A stretch of 64,000 nucleotides of DNA from Rugamonas brunnea (GCF_014042345.1 NZ_JACEZT010000010.1:1-64000); one strand, 5' to 3'. Positions 45,639 to 55,359 are shown, counted from the stretch's first letter. Translations and numbers: made by a program. The notes: generated by a model not told the origin, from the letters alone.

Positions 45639-47273
45639 GTGGGCCGCCTGTTCTGGAAATTCTTCCTGTCCATCCTGCTGGCCCAACTGGCGGCCACCGT
45701 GGGCATAGGCGGCGCCGTGTGGCTCAAGAACCGCAACGCGGCCGCCAACGCCGGCACCGCCCTCGACACCAGTCCGCCGGCCGAAATGGCCATCAACTCG
45801 GCCGCCGCCACGCTCGAATTTGGCGGCGCCGGCGCGCTGCGCGGGCTGCTGGCCGCCATGCGCCACCACCGCGTGTTCGCCGTCGACGCCCAGGGCCGGG
45901 AACTGCTGGGCCGCACCGTCAGTCCGGCCATGCTGGCAGAGGCGCGGGCCTTGCTGAAAGAGGATGATGCCCGCCCCGCCGTGCGCGACGCCCACGATGG
46001 CGGCGGCCGGCATTACCTGTTATTCCTGCCCTCGCACGAGCGCCTGCGCGGCTTCGACGGCGGCTATCCCAACCCGCTGCTGGCAGGCTTGGGCGATCCA
46101 CGGATGGGAGAGCCCCGCCTGGGCGAGCCGCCGCGCCACGGCCCCGGCGACGGCCCCGGCGGGCCACCGCCCATGCCACGCGGAGACGACGCGCGTCCCG
46201 CGCCCGACGGCGCCACGCCGCGCATGCCGCCGCCCGGCACAATCGGCACCACACCGCACATGCCGCCCGGCGCGATCGGCGCCGGCGGCCCGCCGCGCGC
46301 CGGTCCGCCGCCCGATGGCCACAATCCCCGCTTCCAGCCGCTGGCGCCGTATGTGCCCATCGTAGCCGCCATCCTGGCCAGCCTGTTGTTTGCGATGCTG
46401 CTGGCCTGGTATTTTTCCCGTCCGATCCGGGCGCTGCGGGCCGCGTTCGAAGCGGCCGCCGGCGGCGACCTGGCGCCGCGCTTTGTCGACGCATCCGGCA
46501 AACGCGGCACGGAGTTGAACGACCTGGGACGCGATTTCGACCGCATGACAGCGCGCCTGCGCAGCCTGATCGACGGCCAAACCCGCTTGCTGCACGACGT
46601 GTCGCACGAACTGCGCTCGCCGCTGGCCCGCCTGCAGGCGGCCATCGGGCTGGCGCATCAGCAGCCGGACAAGATGGCGTCGTCAATGGCGCGCATCGAA
46701 CGCGAAAGCGTCCGCATGGACAAGCTGGTGGGCGAACTGCTCACCTTATCGCGGCTGGAGGCAGGCGCGCTGGGCGCGGGACAGGAAGAAATCAGCATGG
46801 CCGACCTGCTGCAGCAGATCGTGGACGATGCCGGTTTCGAGGCATCAAGCCACGGCCGTAGCGTGGCATGCGATGGCGAGGCGGACGTGGTGGTGACCGG
46901 TCAGGCCGACCTGCTGGCGCGCGCCATCGAGAACGTGGTGCGCAACGCCATCAAGCACAGCCCCGAGGGCGGCACGGTGGAGCTACAACTGCGCCCGCGC
47001 CCCCACGCGCGCCAGTTGTGCGTCCGTGTGCTCGATAACGGGCCCGGGGTGGCGGTGGAAGAACTGGCCTCCATCTTCCTGCCCTTCTTCCGGTCAGCCA
47101 ACACACGCAACGATACGGAGGGCCATGGCCTGGGCCTCGCTATCGCCCAGCATGTGGTGCACGCGCACGGCGGCGCCATCACGGCCAGCAACCGGCCCGA
47201 AGGCGGGTTGTGCGTGGAAATCGTGCTGCCGATGGTGCAGCAGCGCGCCTCCGGGATGGACGGCGCGGCCTGA
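45639..47273 (+). CDS. CpxA-like sensor histidine kinase with Pro/Met/His-rich periplasmic segment
   Basis: A 544-residue inner-membrane kinase with a GTG start at 45639. One membrane helix (8-29), a periplasmic domain (30-238), a second helix (240-262), HAMP, the dimerisation domain with His323 in HDVSHELRSPLARLQ, and an ATPase domain with NAIKHSPEGG, DNGPGV and GHGLGLAI. About residues 150-230 of the periplasmic part are an unusual Pro/Gly/Met/His/Arg-rich stretch (repeats such as DPRMGEPRLGEPP and ATPRMPPPG), absent from enteric CpxA. The adjacent Spy-like protein has a similar composition, suggesting a shared ligand. Confidence 0.9.
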   Translation: MGRLFWKFFLSILLAQLAATVGIGGAVWLKNRNAAANAGTALDTSPPAEMAINSAAATLEFGGAGALRGLLAAMRHHRVFAVDAQGRELLGRTVSPAMLAEARALLKEDDARPAVRDAHDGGGRHYLLFLPSHERLRGFDGGYPNPLLAGLGDPRMGEPRLGEPPRHGPGDGPGGPPPMPRGDDARPAPDGATPRMPPPGTIGTTPHMPPGAIGAGGPPRAGPPPDGHNPRFQPLAPYVPIVAAILASLLFAMLLAWYFSRPIRALRAAFEAAAGGDLAPRFVDASGKRGTELNDLGRDFDRMTARLRSLIDGQTRLLHDVSHELRSPLARLQAAIGLAHQQPDKMASSMARIERESVRMDKLVGELLTLSRLEAGALGAGQEEISMADLLQQIVDDAGFEASSHGRSVACDGEADVVVTGQADLLARAIENVVRNAIKHSPEGGTVELQLRPRPHARQLCVRVLDNGPGVAVEELASIFLPFFRSANTRNDTEGHGLGLAIAQHVVHAHGGAITASNRPEGGLCVEIVLPMVQQRASGMDGAA

Positions 47274-47306
47274 CCGGGAGACGACCTACCGGCCCGGACG
47301 GCGCCA

Positions 47307-48554
47307 TCACTCCTCGAAGGCCCACAGCATGTGCGCGTCCAGCTTCAGACGGGCGTAGGCTTGCAGCGCATCCAGCTGGGCCGTCTGGGCCGCCAGCGCC
47401 GCGTCCAGCGACTGGCGACGGGCCAGCAGCGCCTCGCTCAAGGTGACTTCACCGGCCGCATAGGCTTTCATCAGCAGCGCCGCCTGCCGTTCGCTCTGGC
47501 GGGCGATGCTGTCCATGGTTTGCCATACCTGGCGGCTGTGGCCACTGTCGAGCACCACGCGGCGCGCCGCCGCATCCACGCGGATGCGCGCCATGTCCAG
47601 CCGCTCCCTGGCCTGCTCTGCGCGCGCGGTGGCGGCGCGGGTGTCCGCGCCCCGGCCCGCGCCCGGCAAGGGCATGGACAACATCAGACCCAGCACCCGC
47701 TCCTGGCCGCCGCGCTCGCGGCTGGCGCGCACGCTCACGGTGGGATCGGGCATGCGCTCGGCGCTGGTGCGGCGTGCCTGCTGGGCCGCCAGCTGGGCCT
47801 CCGATTCCGCCAGCTCCAGCTCGTGGTTATGGCCGACGATGCTGGCCACCCAGCTGTCGGCCGTGCCTTCCGCCTCCGGGGGCACCGGCAGGTCCGCTGC
47901 CAGCGCAGCCGGCAAGCCGGGATAGTTCGACCGCAACAGCTGCTGCGCCAAGGCGCCCCGCTGGCGCGCCTGCTGCAACTGCGCCGCCACGCGCGACTGC
48001 TCCGTTTCCGCCTGCAGCTGCTCCAGCGCCGCGCCATCACCCGCCTTCACGCGTCGGACGGCGACGCGCACGAGTTCCCCCGCCAGCGCGTGCTGCTCCT
48101 CCAGCCGCGCCACCGCCACGTTCTCGCGCACGGCCGCAAACCAGTCCGTCATCAGGTTCCGTCCCGCCTCGTGCCACGCATCCTCATGGGCCGCCTGCGC
48201 CACGGCCACGCCGGTGGCGCCGATGGCCGCATCCTGGGCCGCCTTGCCAAACCAGCGCACGGGCCGTTCCAATGCCAGCTCCTGTTCGCGCCACGTGGGC
48301 CCGGCCAGCTCGTTGCGCGTACTCACGCCTGCCCGCACCGTCCATTCATGCCGCCCCGCTTCCAACCCGGCCTTGGTGGCCTGCGCCACGTCGCCCTGCA
48401 AGGCCACCTCGCGCAACTGCGGCATGGCGGCCAGTACCTGCCGCACCGTCGCTTCGGGCGGCAACAAAGACAGAGCCGGCTCGGCCGCGTGCTGGGCAAA
48501 CACGGGCGCACTTGCCAGCAGCGCGCACAGGGAGAACGCCGCGATGCGCTTCAT
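47307..48554 (-). CDS. TolC-family outer-membrane efflux protein
   Basis: A 415-residue outer-membrane channel subunit of a heavy-metal efflux system. A signal peptide (about 1-20, ending VFAQ) is followed by two repeats of long helices rich in Ala, Gln and Glu (LQAETEQSRVAAQLQQARQRG; LARRQSLDAALAAQTAQLDAL), the usual TolC/CzcC architecture. The ATG at 48554 overlaps the DUF3240 stop region by 4 bases; a longer open frame lies inside that gene. It is the last gene of the efflux operon. Confidence 0.88.
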   Translation of the reverse strand: MKRIAAFSLCALLASAPVFAQHAAEPALSLLPPEATVRQVLAAMPQLREVALQGDVAQATKAGLEAGRHEWTVRAGVSTRNELAGPTWREQELALERPVRWFGKAAQDAAIGATGVAVAQAAHEDAWHEAGRNLMTDWFAAVRENVAVARLEEQHALAGELVRVAVRRVKAGDGAALEQLQAETEQSRVAAQLQQARQRGALAQQLLRSNYPGLPAALAADLPVPPEAEGTADSWVASIVGHNHELELAESEAQLAAQQARRTSAERMPDPTVSVRASRERGGQERVLGLMLSMPLPGAGRGADTRAATARAEQARERLDMARIRVDAAARRVVLDSGHSRQVWQTMDSIARQSERQAALLMKAYAAGEVTLSEALLARRQSLDAALAAQTAQLDALQAYARLKLDAHMLWAFEE

Positions 48555-48883
48555 ACCAGCCTCCCGAAGGCCAGCACCGGCGTCAGCCACCACGCCACTT
48601 CGGCATTGCGCAGTTCCGCCGCCAATGCGGCCACCAGCGCTTTCAAGCCGTCCACGGTGCCCACCACGTGCACCAGCTTGCGCCGGCATCGGCCCTGCAC
48701 CTGTTCCAGCGTGGTGTGCAGGGTGGCGCCCTGGCCCATGCCATGCGCGTCCACCACGGAAAAGCCGGGCGCCTGCTCGGGACGCAGCAGCAGGAAATCG
48801 AGCACGTCGCCTTCCAGCGCGCCGGGGATGGCCAGCGTCAGCATGGCCTCGTAATTCGTATCGGTAGTCATGTCAGTTCTCAT
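48551..48883 (-). CDS. DUF3240 protein of a metal efflux operon
   Basis: A 110-residue protein matching DUF3240, a small ferredoxin-fold (P-II-like) family found only next to HME-RND efflux genes; it is thought to be an accessory or sensing protein, unproven. LTLAIPGALEGDVLDFLL and GFSVVDAHGMG are visible family-type blocks. An in-frame ATG at 48871 is an alternative start. The gene is 3 bases after the RND pump gene. Confidence 0.78.
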   Translation of the reverse strand: MRTDMTTDTNYEAMLTLAIPGALEGDVLDFLLLRPEQAPGFSVVDAHGMGQGATLHTTLEQVQGRCRRKLVHVVGTVDGLKALVAALAAELRNAEVAWWLTPVLAFGRLV

Positions 48884-48886
48884 TTC

Positions 48887-51800
48887 TTAACCTTGCCGCG
48901 CCACGCCAAAGCGGCGGAACAGCAACGGCAACAGGATCAGGGTCAGCGAGGTTGCGCTCAGCAGGCCGCCCGTGACGACGATGGCCAAAGGCTTCTGGAT
49001 CTCGGAACCGGGACCGCTGGCTAGCAGCAGCGGCACCAGGCCAAAGCCCGTGATACAGGCCGTCATCAGCACCGGGCGCAGGCGGCGCAAGGCACCTTCC
49101 ACCACCACTTCCGACAGCGCCATGCCGCGCGCCATCAACTGGTTGAAGCAGGTGATCATGACCAGCCCATTCAGCACGGCGATACCCATCAACGCGATGA
49201 AGCCAACGGACGCCGGCACGGACAGGTATTGTCCCGTCACGGCCAGGGCCAGCACCCCCCCCACCAGCGCGAATGGAATATTCACGAACACCAGCAATGC
49301 CTGGCGCACGCTGTGCAAGGTGGCGAACAACAGCAGGAAGATCAGCGCCAGCGCCACCGGCACCACCATCATGAGCCGCGCAGCGGCGCGCTGCTGGTTC
49401 TCGAACTGGCCACCCCAGGCCATGTGGTAGCCGGGCGGCAGCGGCACCTGCTTGGCCACGCGGGCCTTGGCTTCATCCACAAAGCCCACCAGGTCGCGGC
49501 CCCGGACGTTGGCGCGCACCACCACCATGCGCGCCGCGTTTTCACGCTCCACCTTGACGGGGCCGTCGACCATGCGCAGCGCCGCCAGTTGACCGAGCGC
49601 CAGCGCCTCGCCGCCCTCCTGCGGCAAGCGCAGTTGCTGGAACAGGTCGGGCGAGCGTTGCAAGTCGTCCGCACCGCGCAACAGCAGGGGCAGACGGCGG
49701 CCCTGCTCCACCACCACGCCCACGGTGCGGCCTTCGACCAGCGTGCGCAGGTCGTTCTGCACCTGGTCGCCATTGAGGCCGGCGCGTCCCACCGCCGCGC
49801 GGTCCAGCTCCACCTGCAGATACTGGACGCCGCTGTTCTTGATGGTCAGCACGTCCTCGCTGCCGGGAATGGCCTGCACGGCAGTCACCACCGCGTCCGC
49901 CAGTTCGCCAAGGCGCTTGAGGTCGGGGCCGTAGATCTTCACGGCCAGGTCGCCGCGCACGCCGGACAGCATTTCCGAAGTGCGCATTTCGATCGGCTGG
50001 GTGAAGCTGATGTTCAGGCCCGGGAAGCCCGCCGTGGCGGCGCGCAGCGCGTCGATCAGCACTTCCTTGTCCTGGCTGCGCCACTGGGCGCGCGGCTTGA
50101 GCACGAGGAAGCTGTCCGTCTCGTTCAGGCCCATGGGGTCCAGGCCCAGTTCATCGGAACCCAGGCGCGCCACGATGCGCGCCACTTCGGGCACCTGGGC
50201 CAGGATGCGCTGCTGCAGCGCCATGTCCAGCCGCGCCGATTCCTGCAGGTTCACCGACGGCAGCTTCTCGACCTGCATGATGATGTCGCCCTCGTCCAGC
50301 GTGGGCATGAAGGACTTGCCGATGAACGGGAACAGCACGGCCGCCAGCACCAGCGCGGCCACGGCGCCCACAGCCACCTTGCGGCCATGGCCCAGCGCTG
50401 CCGCCAGCAGCTTGCGGTACTGGCGTTCCAGCCATTGCACCAGCTTGGGCGCATCGCCATGATGGTCCTTCAGCAGCAGCGAGGCCAGCACCGGGATCAC
50501 CGTCAGCGACAGCAGCAACGAGGCGGCCAGCGCGAAGATGATGGTCAGCGCGACCGGCCCGAACAGCTTGCCCTCCAGTCCTTGCAGCGACAGCAGCGGC
50601 AGGAACACGATCATGATGACCAGCATGCCGGCCGTGACCGGCAAGGCCACTTCGCGCACGGCACGGTAGATCACGTGCAGGCGGGCCAGCTTCGGACCAT
50701 GGGCATTGCCGTGCGCCTCGATGTTCTCCACCACGACGACGGCGGCATCCACCAGCATGCCGATGGCGATCGCCAGGCCGCCGAGCGACATCAGGTTGGC
50801 GCTCAGGCCATAGGCTTGCATCAGCACGAAGGTGCCCAGCGCCGCCAGCGGCAGGATGCACGCCACCACCAGCGCCGAACGCAGATTGCCAAGGAACAGA
50901 TACAGCAGCAGTACCACCAGCACGGTCGCCTCGCCCAACGCGGAGGTGACCGTGCCGACGGCGCGTTCCACCAGGTTGCCCCGGTCGTAGAAGGTCTTGA
51001 TGGTGGTGCCGGCCGGCAGGGTCTTGCCGATCAGGGCCAGCTTGTCGCGCACCTCGTTCACCACCTGCTGCGCGTTGGCGCCGCGCATGGCCAGCACCAG
51101 CGCCTCCACCGCCTCGCCCTTGCCGTTCTGGGTCACGCTGCCATAACGGGTCAACTGGCCGATCCGGACGGTGGCCACGTCGCCCACCCGCACTGTCATG
51201 CCGTCGCGCGCGGCGACGCTGACGGCGCGCACATCGTCCAGCGTGCGGATATTGCCGTCGCTGCGCACCAGCAGCGATTCCTCGCCCGCGCCCAGGCGCC
51301 CGGCGCCGTCGTTGCGGTTGTTGTTCTCCAGCGCGGCCTGCAATTGCGACAGCGACAGGCGGCGCGCGGCCAGCGCCGTCACGTCCGGCACCACCTCGAA
51401 GCTGCGCACCAGGCCACCGAGCGTGTTCACTTCGGCCACGCCGGGAATGCCGCGCAGTTGCGGGCGGATGGTCCAGTCGAGCAGCGTGCGCTTCTCGGCC
51501 AGCGACAGCGGACCTTCAATGGTGAACATGAACACTTCACCGAGCGGCGTGGTGATCGGCGCCAGGCCGCCCACCACATTGGCCGGCAAGTCCTTGAGCA
51601 CGCCGGCCAGCCGTTCGCTGACCTGCTGCCGAGCCCAGAACACGTCGGTGCCGTCCTGGAAATCAAGCGTCACGTCGGCGATGGCGTACTTGGACTGCGA
51701 GCGCAGCATGACCTGGCGCGGAATGCCCAGCAATTCCTGCTCGATGGGCGCCACGATGCGCGCCTCGACTTCCTCCGGCGTCATGCCGGGGGCTTTCATG

Positions 51801-51952
51801 ATCAGTTTGACCTGCGTGCCGGAGACGTCGGGAAAGGCGTCGATCGGCAGCCCGCGCAACGCCTGCACGCCGGCGGCAGCCAGCAGCAGCGTCAACACCA
51901 GCATCAGGAGGCGCTGCGACAGCGCGAAAGCGATCAAGCGTTCCAGCATCAC
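48887..51952 (-). CDS. CzcA/CusA-type heavy-metal RND efflux pump
   Basis: A 1021-residue inner-membrane proton-driven pump with 12 predicted helices and two large periplasmic loops. The fourth-helix signature is SLGGLAIAIGMLVDAAVVVVEN, which keeps the proton-relay Asp but differs from the DFGxxxDGAxxxVEN of CzcA, so it belongs nearer the HME-3/HME-4 (CusA-like) groups. A silver/copper or divalent-metal substrate cannot be decided here. It works with the adaptor upstream (4-base overlap) and the TolC-like gene downstream. A CusA-type Met relay is not obvious by eye. Confidence 0.92.
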   Translation of the reverse strand: MMLERLIAFALSQRLLMLVLTLLLAAAGVQALRGLPIDAFPDVSGTQVKLIMKAPGMTPEEVEARIVAPIEQELLGIPRQVMLRSQSKYAIADVTLDFQDGTDVFWARQQVSERLAGVLKDLPANVVGGLAPITTPLGEVFMFTIEGPLSLAEKRTLLDWTIRPQLRGIPGVAEVNTLGGLVRSFEVVPDVTALAARRLSLSQLQAALENNNRNDGAGRLGAGEESLLVRSDGNIRTLDDVRAVSVAARDGMTVRVGDVATVRIGQLTRYGSVTQNGKGEAVEALVLAMRGANAQQVVNEVRDKLALIGKTLPAGTTIKTFYDRGNLVERAVGTVTSALGEATVLVVLLLYLFLGNLRSALVVACILPLAALGTFVLMQAYGLSANLMSLGGLAIAIGMLVDAAVVVVENIEAHGNAHGPKLARLHVIYRAVREVALPVTAGMLVIMIVFLPLLSLQGLEGKLFGPVALTIIFALAASLLLSLTVIPVLASLLLKDHHGDAPKLVQWLERQYRKLLAAALGHGRKVAVGAVAALVLAAVLFPFIGKSFMPTLDEGDIIMQVEKLPSVNLQESARLDMALQQRILAQVPEVARIVARLGSDELGLDPMGLNETDSFLVLKPRAQWRSQDKEVLIDALRAATAGFPGLNISFTQPIEMRTSEMLSGVRGDLAVKIYGPDLKRLGELADAVVTAVQAIPGSEDVLTIKNSGVQYLQVELDRAAVGRAGLNGDQVQNDLRTLVEGRTVGVVVEQGRRLPLLLRGADDLQRSPDLFQQLRLPQEGGEALALGQLAALRMVDGPVKVERENAARMVVVRANVRGRDLVGFVDEAKARVAKQVPLPPGYHMAWGGQFENQQRAAARLMMVVPVALALIFLLLFATLHSVRQALLVFVNIPFALVGGVLALAVTGQYLSVPASVGFIALMGIAVLNGLVMITCFNQLMARGMALSEVVVEGALRRLRPVLMTACITGFGLVPLLLASGPGSEIQKPLAIVVTGGLLSATSLTLILLPLLFRRFGVARQG

Positions 51953-53160
51953 TTGCCCCCTTCCGCGCCCAACCCCAGCCAGGCCCCTTTGATGGCGGCC
52001 ACGCCGCGCACGGCCACCTGGCTACCGGCTGGCAGCGTGCCCTGCACCCACATGGCGTCCGCGCCTGCGGGCGTGGTCGTCACCGGCACCGCCGCGAAAC
52101 CGGCGCCGCGCTGCACGAATACATAGCTGGCCGCGCCGCGCCGAACCAAGGCCGACGACGGCAGCAGGACGCCGCCGGCCGGCTTGGCGGCGACCGTGGC
52201 CTGCACATACTGGTTCAGCTTCAGGCAGCCGTCGGCACGCTCCACGCGGGCCCGCACCAGCACACTCTGGTTTCCCGCGCTAAGCTGCGGCGACAAGGCC
52301 TGGACCCGGGCCGCGCCGCAACCTGCCACCTGCACTGCGTCGCCCACCCGCAATTGCGCGGCCAGTTGGGGCGTGGCCTGCAATTCCAGCCACAGCGCGC
52401 CGGACTTGGCGATGCGCGCCAGCGGCACGCCCGCCTCCACCCGCTGTCCCGGCGCCAGCGGCAGTTCCAGCAGGGTGCCGGCGGCGCCTGCCGTCAGGGT
52501 CAGGGCCGGTGACATGGCCTGTTTTTCGAGCAGGCGCGCCAACTGGGCTTGCCCCATGCCGGCGGCGCGCAAGGCCTGGCGCCGCTCGCTGGCCATCACG
52601 GACGCCTGCGTGGCGGCGGCCCGGCTCTCCTCCAGCCGCGAACGCGCGATCACGCCGTCGGCGAACAAAGCTTCGTCGCGGGTCAGCTTGCGCTGCGCCA
52701 GCGTAGCCTGCGTGGCCAGCTGCAAATAATCGCGCTGCCATTCCACCAGCTGCTGACTGAACAAGGTGACGACGGCCGTGCCGGCCCGCACCTCCTGTAA
52801 GGGGCTCACATGCACCTGCTGCACCACGCCGCCCACGATGCTGCTCAGGACCGCCGTCCCCTCGGGGGCAGCCACCACCGTGCCCGACAATTGCTGGCCG
52901 CCGGCACCGCCGTCCGGCCCGGGCGCTGCTGCGGCCACAGTCTGCACGCCGGCGCGGCGCTGCTGGGCGGCGTCCAGTTTGATGATCTCCTCGGCCACGC
53001 TTTGTGCCGTTGCTTGGGCCGAGGTTTTCGCCGAGGTTTTCGCCGAGGTTTGCGCCGAGCTTTGCGCCCGTGCCGGCCAGGAGACAGCCGCCAGCGCGCC
53101 CGCCAGCAGCAACAGTTGGCCGCAGCGGGCGGCGGCGAGAGGGGTAGGTTTGGATATCAT
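51949..53160 (-). CDS. CzcB/CusB-type periplasmic adaptor (membrane fusion protein)
   Basis: A 403-residue adaptor. A signal peptide (about 1-32, ending ARAQ) is followed by a repeated Ser-Ala-Gln/Lys-Thr segment (33-52), then the barrel-sandwich hybrid with SGTVVAAPEGTAVLSSIVGGVVQQVHV, an alpha-hairpin (VEWQRDYLQLATQATLAQRKLTRD), beta-barrel and membrane-proximal domain. It lacks the His/Met-rich N-terminal metal site seen in some CusB/SilB proteins. First gene of the efflux operon; the operator at 53205-53229 is 44 bases upstream. Confidence 0.88.
   Translation of the reverse strand: MISKPTPLAAARCGQLLLLAGALAAVSWPARAQSSAQTSAKTSAKTSAQATAQSVAEEIIKLDAAQQRRAGVQTVAAAAPGPDGGAGGQQLSGTVVAAPEGTAVLSSIVGGVVQQVHVSPLQEVRAGTAVVTLFSQQLVEWQRDYLQLATQATLAQRKLTRDEALFADGVIARSRLEESRAAATQASVMASERRQALRAAGMGQAQLARLLEKQAMSPALTLTAGAAGTLLELPLAPGQRVEAGVPLARIAKSGALWLELQATPQLAAQLRVGDAVQVAGCGAARVQALSPQLSAGNQSVLVRARVERADGCLKLNQYVQATVAAKPAGGVLLPSSALVRRGAASYVFVQRGAGFAAVPVTTTPAGADAMWVQGTLPAGSQVAVRGVAAIKGAWLGLGAEGGK
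53018..53065. repeat. 12-bp tandem repeat in the adaptor gene
   Basis: Four tandem 12-base units (GCCGAGGTTTTC twice, then two variants) encode a Ser-Ala-x-Thr repeat just after the signal peptide. Copy number could vary in frame. Confidence 0.8.
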
Positions 53161-53204
53161 GACAGCCTGTGGATGTGTGGTGAATGCTGCGGATCATGGG
53201 CGAA

Positions 53205-53229
53205 ACTTGTTAAGAGCTTCTTAACAAGT
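53205..53229. promoter_or_regulatory. Operator between efflux operon and its two-component regulator
   Basis: Perfect 11-base arms (53205-53215, ACTTGTTAAGA, and 53219-53229) flank a 3-base spacer. The same bases also hold a direct repeat TTNTTAA with 11-base periodicity (53207-53213 and 53218-53224), the layout bound by PmrA/QseB-type OmpR regulators. It lies midway between the divergent starts (53160 and 53312). Confidence 0.75.
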
Positions 53230-53311
53230 GCGCCCTACCATGGGATCATGCTAGCGAGAGGCGGCCCGCCGCGTCTGCGCGGCAGATCATGAAATTATTG
53301 GAAAGGACACC

Positions 53312-53989
53312 ATGCGCATTTTGTTGGTCGAGGACGATCCCCAATTGGGACGGGCCACCCAGATCGGCCTGGACCAGTCGGGCTACGCGGTCGACTGGGT
53401 GCAGTCGGCCGAAAGCGCGCTCACGGCCGCCCGCCTGCACCACTACGATTGCGTGCTGCTGGACCTGGGCTTGCCCCACATGGATGGCATGCAGGTGCTG
53501 CGCGCCCTGCGCGGCAACGGCTACGCGGGTGCGATCCTGATCGTGACGGCGCGCGACCAGGTGCCCGACCGGATCGCCGGCCTCGATGGCGGCGCCGACG
53601 ATTTCATCATCAAACCGTTCGACCTGGATGAACTGGCGGCTCGCATCCGCGCCGCCAGCCGCCGCGCGACCGGGCGCACGCAGGAACTGCTCACCCACGG
53701 CACGCTGGAAATCGACACCGCCGCGCGCCAGGTGCGCAACGCCGGCCAGCCCGTACCACTGACGAACAAGGAATATGGCATCCTGCTGATGCTGGTGGAG
53801 AACCGGGGCCGGGTGCTGAGCCGCGAACAACTGGAGGAGACCTTGTACAGCTGGGGCGAGGAGGTGGAAAGCAATGCAATCCAGGTCCACATCCACCACC
53901 TGCGCCGCAAGCTGGGCAAGGAACTGATCCGCACCGTGCACGCGGTCGGCTACACCATCGACCCGGCGCCGGCCGGCCCGGCGCCATGA
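53312..53989 (+). CDS. OmpR-family response regulator (QseB/CzcR-like)
   Basis: A 225-residue regulator. The receiver has VEDD (6-9), phospho-acceptor Asp51 in LLDLGLPHMDG and Lys in FIIKPFDLDE; the winged helix has NKEYGILLMLVENRGRVLSREQLEETLY and ends VHAVGYTI. The sequence is of the QseB/PmrA/CzcR type. AAAGGA precedes the ATG by 5 bases. It diverges from the efflux operon, and its probable operator lies between them. Confidence 0.92.
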   Translation: MRILLVEDDPQLGRATQIGLDQSGYAVDWVQSAESALTAARLHHYDCVLLDLGLPHMDGMQVLRALRGNGYAGAILIVTARDQVPDRIAGLDGGADDFIIKPFDLDELAARIRAASRRATGRTQELLTHGTLEIDTAARQVRNAGQPVPLTNKEYGILLMLVENRGRVLSREQLEETLYSWGEEVESNAIQVHIHHLRRKLGKELIRTVHAVGYTIDPAPAGPAP

Positions 53990-55359
53990 CGACGGCCGCC
54001 GCGCCCCGCAGCTGGTCGCTGCGCCGCACGCTGCTGACGGTGCTGCTCAGCCTCACCTGCGCCGTGTGGGCCGTGAGCGCGTTCACCGTGTACCTGGAAG
54101 CGGACAGGGAGAGCCAGGAGCTGTTCGACCAGTCGCTGACGGAAACGGCCCACTTGCTGCTCACGCTGGCCGCGCACGAGGCCGAGGAGCGCCAGGGCCT
54201 GGACCCCACGGCGCTGGACGAGCACGATGACCTGATGCACGGCCAATACCTGATCTTCCAGTTGTGGGACAAAAGCGGCCACCTGCTGTACAAGAGCGCC
54301 GCCGCGCCGGAGCAGGTGCTGGCCGACACCGAAGGACTGGGATGGGCCACGCTCGACGCCCGCCGCTGGCGCACCTACACCAGCTGGGACGGCAAAGGCC
54401 AGCTGCAAATCCAGCTGGCGGAACCGGCCAGCCACCGCCAGGAAATCAGCGACAAATTCGCCCATCGCATTGCCGTCTATGCGCTGCTGGCCGTGCCGCT
54501 GCTGGCGGGCGCCATCTGGTGGAGTATCAACCGCGTGTTCCGCGCCTTGCAGCGCAGCGCCAGCGAAGTGGCCGAGCGCACGCCGAACGAATTGCGCGAA
54601 GTGAGCGTGGATGGTGCACCGACCGAAGTACAGCCGCTGCTGCGGGCCATCAACCAGTTGTTCGAGCGGGTGCGGCGAACGCTGGAACATGAGCAGCGCT
54701 TCACGGCCGACGCGGCGCACGAACTGCGCACGCCGCTGGCCGCCATCAAGACCAACCTGCAAGTGATCCAGCGCGCCCGCAACGACGCCGAGCGTAATGA
54801 ATTCCTGGCGGGACTGGGCGCCAGCGTGGACCGGGCCAGCCGACTGGTGGACCAGTTGATGACGCTGTCGCGCATGGAGCCGCACACGGGTGCCCACCCT
54901 GCCCTGCAATCACTGGACTTGTGCGAGCTGCTGGCGGCCCAGGTGCCCGCGCTGCGCGAGCAGGCGCGCCGCCACGGCCTGCAACTGGAGACGGACATCA
55001 GCCCCGCGCGCTGCATGCTGGACCCGGACAGCATCCTGATCCTGCTGCGTAACCTGTGCGACAACGCCATGCGCTACACGCCGCAGCCGGGCGTGGTGCG
55101 CCTGTCGTGCCGGCGGGAGGGGGAGCAGGTAGTCCTTGAAGTGGCCGATACCGGCCCCGGGATTCCGCCCGATATGCGCGAGCGGGTGTTCGACCGCTTC
55201 TTCCGGCTGGCGGACGCGAATCAACCGGGCAGCGGCCTGGGATTATCCATCGTGCGGCGCGTGGCCGACGCCCACGGCGCCAGCGTGCAACTGGGCGATG
55301 GGCTCGATGGACGGGGATTGGGCGTGCGCGTGCTGTTTCCAGCCAGCGCCGCAGGATGA
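53986..55359 (+). CDS. Sensor histidine kinase (QseC/CzcS-like)
   Basis: A 457-residue kinase. A first membrane helix (15-35), a periplasmic domain of about 135 residues, a second helix (165-182), HAMP, His245 in ADAAHELRTPLAAIK, and an ATPase domain with NLCDNAMRYTP, DTGPGIP and GSGLGLSIV. The ATG overlaps the regulator stop by 4 bases. The position suggests it senses the metal exported by the neighbouring pump; no metal-binding motif stands out in the periplasmic domain. Confidence 0.92.
   Translation: MTTAAAPRSWSLRRTLLTVLLSLTCAVWAVSAFTVYLEADRESQELFDQSLTETAHLLLTLAAHEAEERQGLDPTALDEHDDLMHGQYLIFQLWDKSGHLLYKSAAAPEQVLADTEGLGWATLDARRWRTYTSWDGKGQLQIQLAEPASHRQEISDKFAHRIAVYALLAVPLLAGAIWWSINRVFRALQRSASEVAERTPNELREVSVDGAPTEVQPLLRAINQLFERVRRTLEHEQRFTADAAHELRTPLAAIKTNLQVIQRARNDAERNEFLAGLGASVDRASRLVDQLMTLSRMEPHTGAHPALQSLDLCELLAAQVPALREQARRHGLQLETDISPARCMLDPDSILILLRNLCDNAMRYTPQPGVVRLSCRREGEQVVLEVADTGPGIPPDMRERVFDRFFRLADANQPGSGLGLSIVRRVADAHGASVQLGDGLDGRGLGVRVLFPASAAG

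Noticed and set aside
49229..52126. A 965-codon plus-strand frame across the efflux pump
   Set aside because: Antisense to the CzcA/CusA-type gene, which has intact RND motifs; the frame is His/Gln/Arg-rich without any domain.
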